Positions 18,346 to 27,693 are shown, counted from the stretch's first letter. The stretch: 64,000 nucleotides of DNA from Faecalibacterium sp. I4-1-79 (GCF_023347235.1 NZ_CP094467.1:992001-1056000); one strand, 5' to 3'. A program made the numbers and translations. Notes: a model not told the origin generated them from the sequence alone.

Positions 18346-18374
18346 AGCATAACGGAACTGCACGCAAATGTCAA
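18346..18374 (-). promoter_or_regulatory. Promoter of the membrane protein gene
   Basis: Minus strand TTGACA (18374-18369), 17-base spacer, TATGCT (18351-18346). Confidence 0.78.
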
Positions 18375-18390
18375 GCGCCGCAAACTGCGG

Positions 18391-18428
18391 ACAAAACAAA
18401 AAACCTGAAACATTTCTGTTTCAGGTTT
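18391..18428 (-). terminator. Terminator of tRNA-Ser
   Basis: Perfect 12-bp stem (18401-18412 / 18417-18428) with a GAAA tetraloop when read on the minus strand, followed by TTTTTTGTTTTGT. It starts one base after the tRNA CCA end. Confidence 0.93.
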
Positions 18429-18429
18429 C

Positions 18430-18521
18430 TGGCGGAAAGATGGGGATTCGAACCCCAGAACGCTTTTGACACGTTACACGATTTCCAGTCGTGCGCCTTA
18501 GACCAACTCAGCCATCTTTCC
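18430..18521 (-). tRNA. tRNA-Ser(GGA)
   Basis: 92 bases with encoded CCA. Acceptor GGAAAGA pairs with TCTTTCC. Anticodon arm CACGA-CTGGAAA-TCGTG gives anticodon GGA. A long variable arm (type II tRNA) and a TTCGAAT T-loop are present. Discriminator is G, as in tRNA-Ser. Confidence 0.97.
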
Positions 18522-18686
18522 ACATCTTTTGTTCTGCCTTTGGGCGGGTGCCCTTGGCGCTCCACTATAATACCTGAAAGCAGGCTTTTTGTCAAGGATT
18601 TTTTTGAAAAAAATCAGACTTTTTTAAAAATGACGAAAAAACGCGAGAAAGTATTCTGCCGCATGGATGGAAAGCACAAAAAGCCC

Positions 18687-18715
18687 TTGACGCACCTTAA
18701 AAATAGGTCTATATT
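18687..18715 (+). promoter_or_regulatory. Promoter of the hydroxy-acid dehydrogenase gene
   Basis: TTGACG (18687-18692), 17-base spacer, TATATT (18710-18715). Confidence 0.75.
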
Positions 18716-18783
18716 GAGGGCAAAGAGCACTGCGGTGGGTCATTTTGTGCCGCAGCGGCGGGAAATATAAGGAGGATGCTTTT

Positions 18784-19803
18784 ATGACTTATCCTGAAGT
18801 GCTTGCCAATGCCCGTACCTGCATTGGTCAATACTGCAAGGCCTGCCCGGTGTGCAACGGCGTGGCCTGTAAAAACCAGATCCCCGGCCCGGGTGCCAAG
18901 GGCGTGGGCGATACCGCTATCCGCAATTATAATAAGTGGGCCGATATCCGGGTGAACATGGATACCCTGTGCCCCGGCGGTGCACCGGACACTACGCTGG
19001 AGCTGTTCGGCAAAAGCTTCCGCTATCCCTTCTTTGCAGGCCCTGTGGGCGCAGTGAACCTGCACTACTCCGATACTTACACCGACATGACCTATAATGA
19101 CGTGCTGGTGCGCGCCTGTGCCGAAAACGGCATTGCGGCCTTTACCGGCGACGGCACCAACCCCACCGTGATGGAGATGGCTACCCGCGCCATCGGCGCT
19201 GCGGGCGGCTGCGGTGTGCCCACCATCAAGCCGTGGAACATCGACACCATCCGCGAGAAAATGGCACAGGCCAAGGCCAGCGGCTGCTTTGCCGTGGCTA
19301 TGGATGTGGATGCGGCGGGTCTGCCCTTCCTGAAAAACATGACCCCGCCCGCCGGCAGCAAGAGCGTGGAGGAACTGACCGAGATCGTGCAGTTGGCCGA
19401 GCGTCCCTTCATCGTCAAGGGCGTGATGACCGTTAAGGGCGCACTGAAGGCGAAGCAGGCCGGTGCCGCCGCCATCGTGGTGTCCAACCACGGCGGTCGT
19501 GTGCTGGATCAGTGCCCCGCCACCGCCGAGGTGCTGCCAGAGATCGCCGCAGCCCTCAAGGGCACCGGCGTGAAGGTACTGGTAGACGGCGGCATCCGCA
19601 CCGGTGTGGATGTGTTCAAGGCGCTGGCGCTGGGCGCAGACGGCGTTCTGATCTGCCGCCCCTTCGTGACCGCAGTTTACGGCGGCGGCGCAGAGGGCGT
19701 GAAGTGCTACATCGATAAGCTTGCCGGGGAACTGACCGACACCATGCAGATGTGCGGTGCCCATACGCTGGCGGAGATCACCCCGGATATGGTGCGGGTC
19801 TGA
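18784..19803 (+). CDS. FMN-dependent alpha-hydroxy-acid oxidizing protein
   Basis: 339 residues. TIM-barrel of the glycolate oxidase / lactate dehydrogenase / IDI-2 superfamily: the catalytic signature SNHGGRVLDQ (His acting as base, Arg binding the carboxylate) and the phosphate-binding DGGIRTGVDVFKALALGA with a following GRPF-like CRPF are present. The N-terminus carries CKACPVCNGVACKN, a Cys-rich segment of the kind in Clostridia homologues that might hold a metal or respond to redox. Substrate probably lactate or a similar 2-hydroxy acid; not certain. ATG 18784 follows AAGGAGG. Confidence 0.85.
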   Translation: MTYPEVLANARTCIGQYCKACPVCNGVACKNQIPGPGAKGVGDTAIRNYNKWADIRVNMDTLCPGGAPDTTLELFGKSFRYPFFAGPVGAVNLHYSDTYTDMTYNDVLVRACAENGIAAFTGDGTNPTVMEMATRAIGAAGGCGVPTIKPWNIDTIREKMAQAKASGCFAVAMDVDAAGLPFLKNMTPPAGSKSVEELTEIVQLAERPFIVKGVMTVKGALKAKQAGAAAIVVSNHGGRVLDQCPATAEVLPEIAAALKGTGVKVLVDGGIRTGVDVFKALALGADGVLICRPFVTAVYGGGAEGVKCYIDKLAGELTDTMQMCGAHTLAEITPDMVRV

Positions 19804-19819
19804 GCGTTCTATTGTAAGT

Positions 19820-19859
19820 AACAAAAAGGAGATGCCCTGCAGGGCATCTCCTTTTTGTT
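19820..19859. terminator. Perfect 40-base palindrome, bidirectional terminator
   Basis: Arms 19820-19839 and 19840-19859 are exact complements, with A run on the left and T run on the right. It terminates the dehydrogenase (plus) and the pseudouridine synthase, whose stop lies in its last bases (minus). Confidence 0.92.
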
Positions 19860-20808
19860 ACTTCAAAGTGCCGTCCAGCACCTGCTGGTAATACCACGGC
19901 TTCGGGGCGTGGAAGGTCTTGCCGCTGAGGAAGGCAAAGTCCGGCTGGGTGAAGCGGGGCATGGTCAGCTCCCATGCGCACAGCGCCTGATACTTCAGCT
20001 TCAGCTCCCGGTTGGCGCTGTTATTGCCGTACTTGCTGTCGCCAAGGATGGGGCAGCCGATGCTTGCCATGTGGGCGCGGATCTGGTGGGTGCGTCCGGT
20101 GATCAGCTGCACCTTCAGCAGGGCCAGACGGCCGGAGACGGCGATGGTCTCGTACCGGGTCTCCACCTCCTTGGCACCGGGCTGCTTGTCCTCCACGATC
20201 TTCACGATGCCGCGGTCAGCATCCTTCAGCAGATAGCCGCCCAAGGTGGCGTCCGGCGGCATGGGACGGCCAAAGGTGACGCAGAGGTAGGTCTTTTGCA
20301 CCTCGCGGTTCTTGATGGCAGAAAGGAACAGCTCCTCGGCCTCCGGGGTCTTGGCAATGATCACAAGGCCGCTGGTGCCGGTGTCCAGCCGGTGGCACAA
20401 GGCGGGGGTGTACAGGTCGTTCTCCTTGTACTCGCCCTGCTTGTTCAGGTACAGCAGCGCACGGTTCAGCAGGGTGTCGTCCTCCGGGCCGTCCACCGCA
20501 ACGCCGGCGGGCTTGTTCACGATCAGGATCTGCGGGCAGTCGTATACCACCTGCGCCGGGGTGCGGGCGTTCTTCCACGCGGGGCCTTCCACCCGGCGGT
20601 CGGCGTCCAGCACGTCATCCAGAATGAACAGCTTGATCTCGTCGCCTGCCATCACGCGGGTGGAAAGCGGCTGCTTTTTGCCGTTCAGCTTGATCTTGTT
20701 CTCCCGCAGTGCCTTGTTCAGGCGGCCGGGGGTCAGGGCGGGGTACTGCTGGGTCAGATAATTGTCCAGCCGGGTAGGGGCAAGACACTTTACTTTTAAA
20801 ATTTTCAC
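19858..20808 (-). CDS. RluA family pseudouridine synthase
   Basis: 316 residues with an S4-like N-terminal RNA-binding region (TRLDNYLTQQYPALTPGRLNKALREN) and the catalytic motif HRLDTGTSG, the Asp being the nucleophile. Modifies rRNA or tRNA uridines; whether RluC, RluD or another specificity cannot be told. The start is a GTG at 20808 (VKILKVK), chosen because GAGAGGAA lies 6-7 bases before it. An in-frame ATG far upstream (21021) lies beyond the promoter at 20860-20888. The stop falls inside the shared terminator. Confidence 0.9.
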   Translation of the reverse strand: MKILKVKCLAPTRLDNYLTQQYPALTPGRLNKALRENKIKLNGKKQPLSTRVMAGDEIKLFILDDVLDADRRVEGPAWKNARTPAQVVYDCPQILIVNKPAGVAVDGPEDDTLLNRALLYLNKQGEYKENDLYTPALCHRLDTGTSGLVIIAKTPEAEELFLSAIKNREVQKTYLCVTFGRPMPPDATLGGYLLKDADRGIVKIVEDKQPGAKEVETRYETIAVSGRLALLKVQLITGRTHQIRAHMASIGCPILGDSKYGNNSANRELKLKYQALCAWELTMPRFTQPDFAFLSGKTFHAPKPWYYQQVLDGTLK

Positions 20809-20859
20809 GGGAAATTCCTCTCTATACGCGATAATAAGAATAAGCTTTACGTTGTTTTT

Positions 20860-20888
20860 ATTGTAACGGAAGTAAAACCGCGCGTCAA
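20860..20888 (-). promoter_or_regulatory. Promoter of the pseudouridine synthase gene
   Basis: Minus strand TTGACG (20888-20883), 17-base spacer, TACAAT (20865-20860). Confidence 0.78.
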
Positions 20889-21023
20889 GCACAGAAAATC
20901 TTATTTTTATGGCAGAACAGAAAGGGGGTAAAAAGCAACAACGAAAGCTTGAATGAAAAAATACAGTAGTAAGGTCAGCAACTCCGCTAAAGGGCAACTG
21001 CAAGACAAAAAGGAGAAACAAAA

Positions 21024-21452
21024 ATGATTTTTAAACAGGATACGGAAAAAAATGAACTGAATCTGATTTTTACGGAAACGGATGAAGTGGGCACTGTGAA
21101 GCTTGTAGAGGATTTCTGCGATGGAATGGCATGGTTTTTTATCATGTTTGCGGCGAGAGTGGGCTGTCAGTCTGAAAATGCAAAGGTACTGAAAAAAGTT
21201 TGCATGGAACAGATCGAAAAGACTGTTGATGCTGTCATCGATGACGGAAATCTGGAGAAGTTGCAGAAAGTGCTGGAGGAAAGCATCCCGGAGGAATATG
21301 CTGAACTCGCGCAGAAGATGGAAGAGGAAGGCTTTGATGAGGACTGGATTCGGGGAGCGATCCGTTTGGCTCAAGAATGCGGCAGCGTGGAGAATGCAAT
21401 CGATTTTCTGAAGGATGAGTTCGGAGAGCTGGGGTGTGAAGATGATGAATGA
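21024..21452 (+). CDS. Small acidic helical protein, function unknown
   Basis: 142 residues, mostly helical and very acidic (many Glu/Asp, ending GCEDDE). No recognised family and no membrane span. Good ribosome site AAAGGAG. Base composition is more A/T-rich than the neighbouring core genes, so it may be a recent arrival. It ends just before the alaS leader promoter. Confidence 0.7.
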   Translation: MIFKQDTEKNELNLIFTETDEVGTVKLVEDFCDGMAWFFIMFAARVGCQSENAKVLKKVCMEQIEKTVDAVIDDGNLEKLQKVLEESIPEEYAELAQKMEEEGFDEDWIRGAIRLAQECGSVENAIDFLKDEFGELGCEDDE

Positions 21453-21478
21453 CCGCGATGCGGCGTGTTAAACAGGTC

Positions 21479-21506
21479 TTGACAAACGTTTTGCGTATGC
21501 TATAAT
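21479..21506 (+). promoter_or_regulatory. Promoter of the alaS T-box leader
   Basis: TTGACA (21479-21484), 16-base spacer, TATAAT (21501-21506), a near-perfect sigma-A promoter. Confidence 0.88.
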
Positions 21507-21512
21507 TTAGCT

Positions 21513-21808
21513 GTACGCAAAGAGACATTGTGTCTGCTTTGCGGAATGTAAAATTATGACAGATGGCAATGATGGGGTCAGAAATGCACACACCACCGTC
21601 CAGAGAGAGCGCCCACGGCTGTAAGGTGCTCCGGTCGGGATCATTTCGCGCCACCCCGGAGCTTCCGGCGAATGTAAACCGGACGCTGCGCAGCGTTAAC
21701 GCGCCGAAAGCGGCAGGGGACACGTAATCCTTTGCAATTTGGGTGGTACCACGGAGTTTGATGCACAAGCAGCCTTCGTCCCTTTTGGGATGAGGGCTGT
21801 TTTTTGTT
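21513..21808 (+). ncRNA. T-box riboswitch leader of alaS
   Basis: About 300-base leader. The T-box sequence GGGTGGTACCACGG at 21741-21754 contains TGGT, which would pair with an ACCA tRNA 3' end (A73, as in tRNA-Ala). The terminator follows at 21771-21806: 12-bp stem AGCCTTCGTCCC / GGGATGAGGGCT, then a T run. Uncharged tRNA-Ala would stabilise the antiterminator and allow alaS expression. Stem I lies in about 21513-21640; I did not fix the specifier codon by eye, though GCA occurs at about 21567. Confidence 0.92.
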
Positions 21809-21888
21809 TTTTCTCCGTGCCGCCCCTCTGCCATAACAGCATAAAAACGGCGCCTGAGCGCCAAAGACGATTGAGGAGAGAAAGATCT

Positions 21889-24549
21889 ATGCAATGGACC
21901 GGTTTGAATGAACTGCGCGAAAAGTACCTGAGCTTCTTTGAAAGCAAGGGTCATCTGCGTCTGGACAGCTTCCCCCTGGTACCCAAGAACGACCCCAGCC
22001 TGCTGCTGATCAACAGCGGTATGGCACCCATGAAGAAGTGGTTTCTGGCACAGGAGGAGCCGCCCCGTCATCGCGTGACCACCTGCCAGAAGTGCATCCG
22101 CACCCCGGATATCGAGCGCGTGGGCATCACTGCCCGCCACGGCACCTTCTTTGAGATGCTGGGCAACTTCTCCTTCCAGGATTACTTCAAGGAGGAGGTC
22201 ATCCCTTGGGCATGGGAGTTCCTGACCAGCGATGAGTGGATGGCGATTCCCAAGGATCGTCTGCACATCTCTGTCTATGAGGAGGACGACGAGGCCTACG
22301 ATATCTGGACCAAGAAGGTTGGCATCGCCCCGGACCACATGGTGCGTCTGGGCAAGGAGGACAACTTCTGGGAGCACGGCTCCGGCCCGTGCGGCCCCTG
22401 CTCCGAGATCTACTTTGACCGCGGCCCCGAGTACGGCTGCGGCAAGCCGACCTGCGGCGTGGGCTGCGACTGCGACCGCTATATGGAGATCTGGAACCTC
22501 GTGTTCAGCCAGTTCGATGCCGATGGCAAGGGCCACTACGAGCGTCTGGCACGCCCCAACATTGATACCGGCATGGGTCTGGAGCGTCTGGCCTGCGTGA
22601 TGCAGAACGTGGGCAACCTGTTCGAGGTAGATACCGTGCAGAGCGTGCTGCACCATGTGGAGCATATTGCAGGCAAGACCTACAAGCAGGACCCCAAGAC
22701 CGATATCTCCATCCGCGTCATCACTGACCATATCCGCAGCTGCACCTTTATGGTGTCTGACGGCATCCTGCCTTCCAACGAGGGCCGCGGCTATGTGCTG
22801 CGCCGTCTGCTGCGCCGTGCCGCCCGCCATGGCCGGATGCTGGGCATCGACCACCCCTTCCTCGTGGATCTGGTGGAGACCGTCATCCAGTCCAGCGAGT
22901 CCGCTTACCCCGAGCTGCGCGAGCATGACGCCTACATCAAGAAGGTCATCGGCACCGAGGAAGCAAACTTTGCCCGCACCATCGATGCCGGCATGAACAT
23001 CCTGAACAACATGATCGACCGTCTGGAGAAGGCACACCAGAAGCTGCTGAGCGGCATGGACGCCTTCAAGCTGAACGATACCTTCGGCTTCCCGCTGGAT
23101 CTGACCAAGGAAATCGCCGCCGAGCAGGGTCTGGAGATCGACGAGGACGGCTTCCACGCAGAGATGAAGAAGCAGAAGGAGCGCGCCCGTGCTGAGCGTC
23201 TGAAGAAGAACATCTCCGGCTGGAGCGAGGATCTGTTCGGCGCACTGGAAGCCGAGCCTACCGTCTTTACCGGCTACGACACCCTGACCGACAAGGGCAC
23301 CGTTGTGGCGCTGAGCGATGAAGAGACCCTGACCGATGCCATTGCCACCGATGAGGAGGCAAAGGACGGCGTGCTGGTGGTGCTGGATAAGACTCCCTTC
23401 TACGCCGAGATGGGCGGTCAGGCTGCCGACCATGGTGTGCTGAACGGTGCTGAGTGCAGCCTGCGCGTGCTGGACGTGAAAAAGACCCCCAAGGGCTACT
23501 ACGTCCACACCTGCGTGCTGGAAAGCGGCATCGTGAAGGTTGGCGATGTGCTGACCGCACAGGTGGACAAGGGCTACCGCATGGCCATTGCCCGCAACCA
23601 CACCGCTACCCACCTGCTGCAGGCTGCCCTGCGTGAGGTTCTGGGCGACCATGTGCATCAGGCAGGCTCCTATCAGGATGCCTCCATCACCCACTTCGAC
23701 TTTACCCACTTCAGCGCCGTGACCCCCGAGGAGCTGGCACGGGTGCAGAAGATCGTCAATGATAAGATCTTCGACTCCATGAACGTCACCGTGCAGGAGA
23801 TGCCGGTGGAGGAAGCCAAGAAGCTGGGCGCAATGGCTCTGTTTGGCGAAAAGTACGGCAAGGTGGTCCGCGTGGTGGATATCGAGGGCTGGTCTACCGA
23901 GTTCTGCGGCGGCACCCATGTCAAGAACACCGCCCAGATCGGCGGCTTCAAGATCGTCAGCGAGTCCTCTGTGGCTGCCGGCATCCGCCGTATCGAGGCT
24001 GTCACCGGCCGCAACCTGCTGATCCGTGCAAACCTGCAGGAGGCCATGCTGCATGATGTGGCCAGCACCCTCAAGGCCAACAACGTGGCTGCTCTGCCCG
24101 CCCGCGCCGAGGCTGTGATGGCTGAGAACAAGGCCATGAGCCGCGAGCTGGAGGAGATGAAGGCCAAAATCGCCGCCTCCAAGGTGGACAGCCTGTTCGA
24201 CAATGCCGAGGAAGCAGACGGCGTGAAGATCGCTTCTGCATACTTTACCGGTACCACCGGCGACACCCTGCGCGGCATGTGCGACAGCATCCGCGACAAG
24301 GCCGTGAACCCCGTGGTGGCTGTTCTGGTGGGCAAGGCCGAGGATAAGATCACCATGGCTGTTACCGTGAACAAGCTGGCACAGGAAAAGGGCCTCAAGG
24401 CCGGTGTGCTGGTCAAGGAATTGTCCGCTATCGCAGGCGGCAAGGGCGGCGGCAAGCCGGACTTTGCAATGGCCGGTCTGAAGGACGAGACCAAGATCGA
24501 CGAGGCACTGGCTGCTGTGAGCGCCATCGTCAAGAAGGCTCTGGGCTAA
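21889..24549 (+). CDS. alaS: Alanyl-tRNA synthetase
   Basis: 886 residues. Class II catalytic core from the N-terminus (MQWTGLNELREKYLSFFESKGH), editing domain with HTATHLL, the zinc-associated CGGTHVKNT and a C-terminal C-Ala domain with the glycine-rich GGKGGGKPDFAMAGL. All usual domains are present. Start 21889 follows GAGGAGAG; the longer open frame from 21739 includes the T-box terminator. Controlled by the leader above. Confidence 0.98.
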   Translation: MQWTGLNELREKYLSFFESKGHLRLDSFPLVPKNDPSLLLINSGMAPMKKWFLAQEEPPRHRVTTCQKCIRTPDIERVGITARHGTFFEMLGNFSFQDYFKEEVIPWAWEFLTSDEWMAIPKDRLHISVYEEDDEAYDIWTKKVGIAPDHMVRLGKEDNFWEHGSGPCGPCSEIYFDRGPEYGCGKPTCGVGCDCDRYMEIWNLVFSQFDADGKGHYERLARPNIDTGMGLERLACVMQNVGNLFEVDTVQSVLHHVEHIAGKTYKQDPKTDISIRVITDHIRSCTFMVSDGILPSNEGRGYVLRRLLRRAARHGRMLGIDHPFLVDLVETVIQSSESAYPELREHDAYIKKVIGTEEANFARTIDAGMNILNNMIDRLEKAHQKLLSGMDAFKLNDTFGFPLDLTKEIAAEQGLEIDEDGFHAEMKKQKERARAERLKKNISGWSEDLFGALEAEPTVFTGYDTLTDKGTVVALSDEETLTDAIATDEEAKDGVLVVLDKTPFYAEMGGQAADHGVLNGAECSLRVLDVKKTPKGYYVHTCVLESGIVKVGDVLTAQVDKGYRMAIARNHTATHLLQAALREVLGDHVHQAGSYQDASITHFDFTHFSAVTPEELARVQKIVNDKIFDSMNVTVQEMPVEEAKKLGAMALFGEKYGKVVRVVDIEGWSTEFCGGTHVKNTAQIGGFKIVSESSVAAGIRRIEAVTGRNLLIRANLQEAMLHDVASTLKANNVAALPARAEAVMAENKAMSRELEEMKAKIAASKVDSLFDNAEEADGVKIASAYFTGTTGDTLRGMCDSIRDKAVNPVVAVLVGKAEDKITMAVTVNKLAQEKGLKAGVLVKELSAIAGGKGGGKPDFAMAGLKDETKIDEALAAVSAIVKKALG

Positions 24550-24605
24550 AAAAGATCCATGTCCCGCGCCCGGTGCCGGATGCGCGCCGGGGCGGCGGGC
24601 TTTTG
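24550..24605 (+). terminator. Possible GC-rich terminator after alaS
   Basis: CCCGCGCCCGG can pair imperfectly with the CCGGGGCGGCGGG block, followed by CTTTT. Weak T tract; readthrough into the HIT gene is plausible. Confidence 0.4.
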
Positions 24606-24631
24606 TAGAAGCAGGAAGGAGTGTTTCCCCC

Positions 24632-24964
24632 ATGGAAGATTGTCTGTTTTGCATGATCGCAGAGGGCAAGATCCCCTCTAAAAAGCTGTACGAGGATGAC
24701 CAGGTAGTGGCATTCTACGACATCAATCCGCAGGCAAAGGTGCATTTCCTTGTGGTTCCCCGCAAGCACATCTCCTCTGCCGCTGTGCTGACCGAGGAGG
24801 ATGGTGCCCTGCTGGGCCACATCTTTACCGTTATCGCAAAGCTGGCCAAGGAGCAGGGACTGGAAAACGGCTACCGCATCATCTCCAACGTGGGCGAGGA
24901 CGCAGGCCAGACCGTGAAGCATCTGCATTTCCATGTTCTGGGCGGCGAAAAACTGCCTGTCTGA
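24632..24964 (+). CDS. HIT family nucleotide-binding hydrolase
   Basis: 110 residues. The histidine triad HLHFH (His97, 99, 101) plus CxxC pair (Cys4, Cys7) mark a HINT-type protein that hydrolyses aminoacyl- or AMP-linked adenosine derivatives. Ribosome site AGGAGTG. It lies between alaS and a phosphoribosyltransferase in the same direction. Confidence 0.95.
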   Translation: MEDCLFCMIAEGKIPSKKLYEDDQVVAFYDINPQAKVHFLVVPRKHISSAAVLTEEDGALLGHIFTVIAKLAKEQGLENGYRIISNVGEDAGQTVKHLHFHVLGGEKLPV

Positions 24965-24991
24965 TTCCAATACGAAAGGGAGATTTTGATT

Positions 24992-25531
24992 ATGGCTGAA
25001 ACTTATACCCTGCATGTTGCAGGCCTGACCCGTGAGCTGACCATCTGCAAGGTGAACGACCACATGGACATTGCCGCATTCATCATGCTGGGCGATGCCG
25101 AGCTGACCGTAGCTGCTGCTGCGGAGCTGCTGAAGAAGTGCCCGGATTTTGATATCCTGCTCACCGCCGAGGCCAAGGGCATTCCGCTGGCACACGAGAT
25201 GAGCCGCCAGAGCGGCAAGCCCTATATCTGCGCCCGCAAGGGTGTCAAGCTGTATATGCCGGACCCCGTTGTGGTGGAGGACCAGTCCATTACCACTGCC
25301 GGTAAGCAGAAGCTGGTCATCGACCGCAAGGAGCTGGAAAAAATGAGCGGCAAGCGGGTGCTGGTGGTAGACGATGTCATCTCCACCGGCGGCTCTCTGA
25401 AGGCGCTGGATGCGCTGGCTGAAAAGACCCAGTGCACCATCGTGGGTCAGGCCGCTGTTCTGGCCGAGGGCGACGCTTCTGAGCGCAAGGATATCATCTT
25501 CCTTGAGCCGCTGCCCCTGTTCTTCCACTAA
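24992..25531 (+). CDS. Adenine phosphoribosyltransferase-like protein
   Basis: 179 residues with the PRPP-binding motif VLVVDDVISTGGS and an N-terminal segment (residues 1-60) that is longer than in Apt. It belongs to the type I phosphoribosyltransferases; purine salvage (adenine or xanthine) is the best guess. Start ATG 24992 has GGGAG 9-10 bases upstream; a TTG two codons earlier is possible. Confidence 0.85.
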   Translation: MAETYTLHVAGLTRELTICKVNDHMDIAAFIMLGDAELTVAAAAELLKKCPDFDILLTAEAKGIPLAHEMSRQSGKPYICARKGVKLYMPDPVVVEDQSITTAGKQKLVIDRKELEKMSGKRVLVVDDVISTGGSLKALDALAEKTQCTIVGQAAVLAEGDASERKDIIFLEPLPLFFH

Positions 25532-25537
25532 GCTGGG

Positions 25538-27661
25538 ATGCGCCGCCCGCTCTGCGCGTTCTGCGCCGGAATGATGGGCCTTAGTTTCCTGTGGACTTTT
25601 TTGCCGCAAACGGAGCTTTTTATGCCGTTTGCGGCATTTTTTGTTGCCTTTTTGCTGCTGCTTTGCATCCCGCGCCGCAGCCGCAAGCTGGCGGTCCGCC
25701 TGCTGCTGGGCGCGCTGGCCGGACTTTGCGCGGTGTACACTACAAACGCCCGGCTGGAGCGTACCCGGGCAAACTACGCTGGGCGCACCGTGCTGCTGAC
25801 CGCCGAGGTGGAGCGCGCGGACAGCACCTATTTTTCGGACACAGTGGACGCGACCCTGTGGGTGGAAAGCGTGAACGGTAGCCCGGCGGGCTTCCGCATC
25901 ACCTGTGCAGAACTGCCCACCTGTGCGGCAGGGCAGCGGGTGCAGGGCTGGTTCACGCTGCAACACCCGGACATGGAAGAACGGACGGCGCAGTACGCTG
26001 ACGGCATCGCCTTGCAGGCAGAGCCCTTGGCCGAAAAGCCGCAGCTCACCGTACTGGGCGAGAGCGGCAGCTTCCGCGCCCGCACCCACCGCTTGCAGCA
26101 AAAACTGAGTGAGAGCCTGCGCCGGGAGATGCACCGGGACACCGGCGGCGTGCTGGCTGCCATGACGGTGGGCGACCGCAGCGGGCTTTCGGCGCAGCTG
26201 CGCAGCGCCTACCGGGGCGCAGGGCTTTCCCATGTGCTGGTGGTCAGCGGCATGCACGTTTCCATCCTGTGCGGGGATATCCTGAGCGTTTTGCTGCCCT
26301 ATCGCTGGGAGCAGAGCTACCGCCGCCGCAGACGGCGCACAGTCTGGAAAAGCCTGCTGGCGCTGGTGCTGATGGGCGTGACCGGCTTTACGCCCTCGGT
26401 GCGCCGCGCCGCCGTGGCGGTGTGGGTCAGCGCCTTGGGCGTGTGGGTGTGGGGACCTCCGGACGCCCTCACCTCGCTGGCGGCGGCAGGTATCCTGATG
26501 ACTGCTGCCAACAGCTATGCGGTGTGGGATATCGGCTTTGAACTCTCTTTTGCGGCAGTGGTGGGCACGGTGGCGGGTTCTGCCTGCATCCGCCGGATGC
26601 GGGACGCCCGGGACAGGCGCTTCTGGGGCAAAGCAGGGGAGAACCGGCAAAGGCCGGTCAGACGTCCGTGGTACAGCAAATTGCCGAAGGGGGTGCAAGG
26701 TCTTGCAGAAAGCGCCTGCATTGCCGCCTGCGCCTCGGCAGCTACCTTCCCGGTGCTGGTGCTGCGGGGGTTGAGTGTCAGTGCGTGGGCGGTGGTTTCC
26801 AGTATCGCAGTGCTGTGGATGGTGCAGCCGCTGCTTTTGCTGGGGCTGGCGGTAGCTTTTGTGGGACTGGTGCCGTGGCTGGCACCGGTGCATGGGGTGC
26901 TTTCCCGGGCGGCAGACCTGCTCACCGGGCTATTGAATGGCTGGGCGGTCTGGCTCAGCACAAAGCCCGGGGCGTCCATCTACTTTGACACCGCCTACGC
27001 GGCGCTGGTCTGTCTGCTGCTGTGCGGGCTTGGGGTGCTTGCCTTCCGCTGGCGGGTGCGTCTGCGGGTGGCAGTGCCGGGCATTCTGCTGGCAGCAGCG
27101 GTGGGCATCGGGCTGGGCAACGCCCTCAGCCGGGACGTGGTGCACATCGACCTTGTGGGCAGCGCACAGGCACCTGCGGTAGTGGTTGCCCAGAACGACC
27201 GGGCAGTGGTGCTGTTCCGGGGCGGCAGCGCTGCCCGGCGTGCGGTGGAAAACCAGCTGGCGCGGCGGGGCGTGCGCACCGTGGAGCTGGTGGTAGACCT
27301 GCGCATGAACGCAAAAACCGCCTGCACCCTGCCCGCGCAGCAGGGTATACGGGCAGAGCGTCTGCCGGTCAATGCCAGCCGTAAGCTGCGCTGCACCCCG
27401 GCGGCGGTGGAGCTGCTGCGCACCCGGGAAGGGTGTCTTGTACGGCTGAGCATTGGCAACCGGCAGTTTGTGACCTTAAGCGGAAAGGCAGAGCTGGTAC
27501 AGCCGCTGCAAACGGAGTGGCTGATTGCCACACCGAAAAAGCCGGAGGTGGTGCAGTACCAAAAGCTGCTGGCGCTGCGCAGTTACAGCTGGATGACGCC
27601 GGAAACGCAGTACACTGCCTCCCTCAGTCTGCGCCGCACCGGCGGTGAAAGGCTTGAGTGA
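25538..27661 (+). CDS. comEC: ComEC/Rec2 family competence membrane protein
   Basis: 707 residues. N-terminal DUF4131-like domain, then the competence domain starting at MTVGDRSGLSAQLRSAYRGAGLSHVLVVSGMHVSI, with many membrane spans. The C-terminal beta-lactamase-like region (from VVHIDLVGSAQ) is short and lacks HxHxDH, so the nuclease centre is not present. DNA uptake channel in competent bacteria. Six bases separate it from the gene before it; the ribosome site is weak, suggesting coupling. Confidence 0.88.
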   Translation: MRRPLCAFCAGMMGLSFLWTFLPQTELFMPFAAFFVAFLLLLCIPRRSRKLAVRLLLGALAGLCAVYTTNARLERTRANYAGRTVLLTAEVERADSTYFSDTVDATLWVESVNGSPAGFRITCAELPTCAAGQRVQGWFTLQHPDMEERTAQYADGIALQAEPLAEKPQLTVLGESGSFRARTHRLQQKLSESLRREMHRDTGGVLAAMTVGDRSGLSAQLRSAYRGAGLSHVLVVSGMHVSILCGDILSVLLPYRWEQSYRRRRRRTVWKSLLALVLMGVTGFTPSVRRAAVAVWVSALGVWVWGPPDALTSLAAAGILMTAANSYAVWDIGFELSFAAVVGTVAGSACIRRMRDARDRRFWGKAGENRQRPVRRPWYSKLPKGVQGLAESACIAACASAATFPVLVLRGLSVSAWAVVSSIAVLWMVQPLLLLGLAVAFVGLVPWLAPVHGVLSRAADLLTGLLNGWAVWLSTKPGASIYFDTAYAALVCLLLCGLGVLAFRWRVRLRVAVPGILLAAAVGIGLGNALSRDVVHIDLVGSAQAPAVVVAQNDRAVVLFRGGSAARRAVENQLARRGVRTVELVVDLRMNAKTACTLPAQQGIRAERLPVNASRKLRCTPAAVELLRTREGCLVRLSIGNRQFVTLSGKAELVQPLQTEWLIATPKKPEVVQYQKLLALRSYSWMTPETQYTASLSLRRTGGERLE

Positions 27662-27665
27662 TGCT

Positions 27666-27693
27666 TTGCAATCCAAGCCGAGTGTGGTACAAT
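27666..27693 (+). promoter_or_regulatory. Promoter of holA
   Basis: TTGCAA (27666-27671), 16-base spacer, TACAAT (27688-27693), 37 bases before the start codon. Confidence 0.65.

Noticed and set aside
18430-18521. tRNA-Ser as the ICE attachment site
   Set aside because: It lies 12 kb from the ICE left end and no copy of its 3' end was seen at the right end.
21235-24669. A 1144-codon open frame on the minus strand
   Set aside because: Antisense shadow of alaS; its sequence is the low-quality His/Gln/Leu-rich type expected from the complement of GC-rich codons, and alaS is unmistakable.
24530-26893. A 787-codon minus-strand open frame
   Set aside because: Shadow of the HIT, phosphoribosyltransferase and comEC genes.
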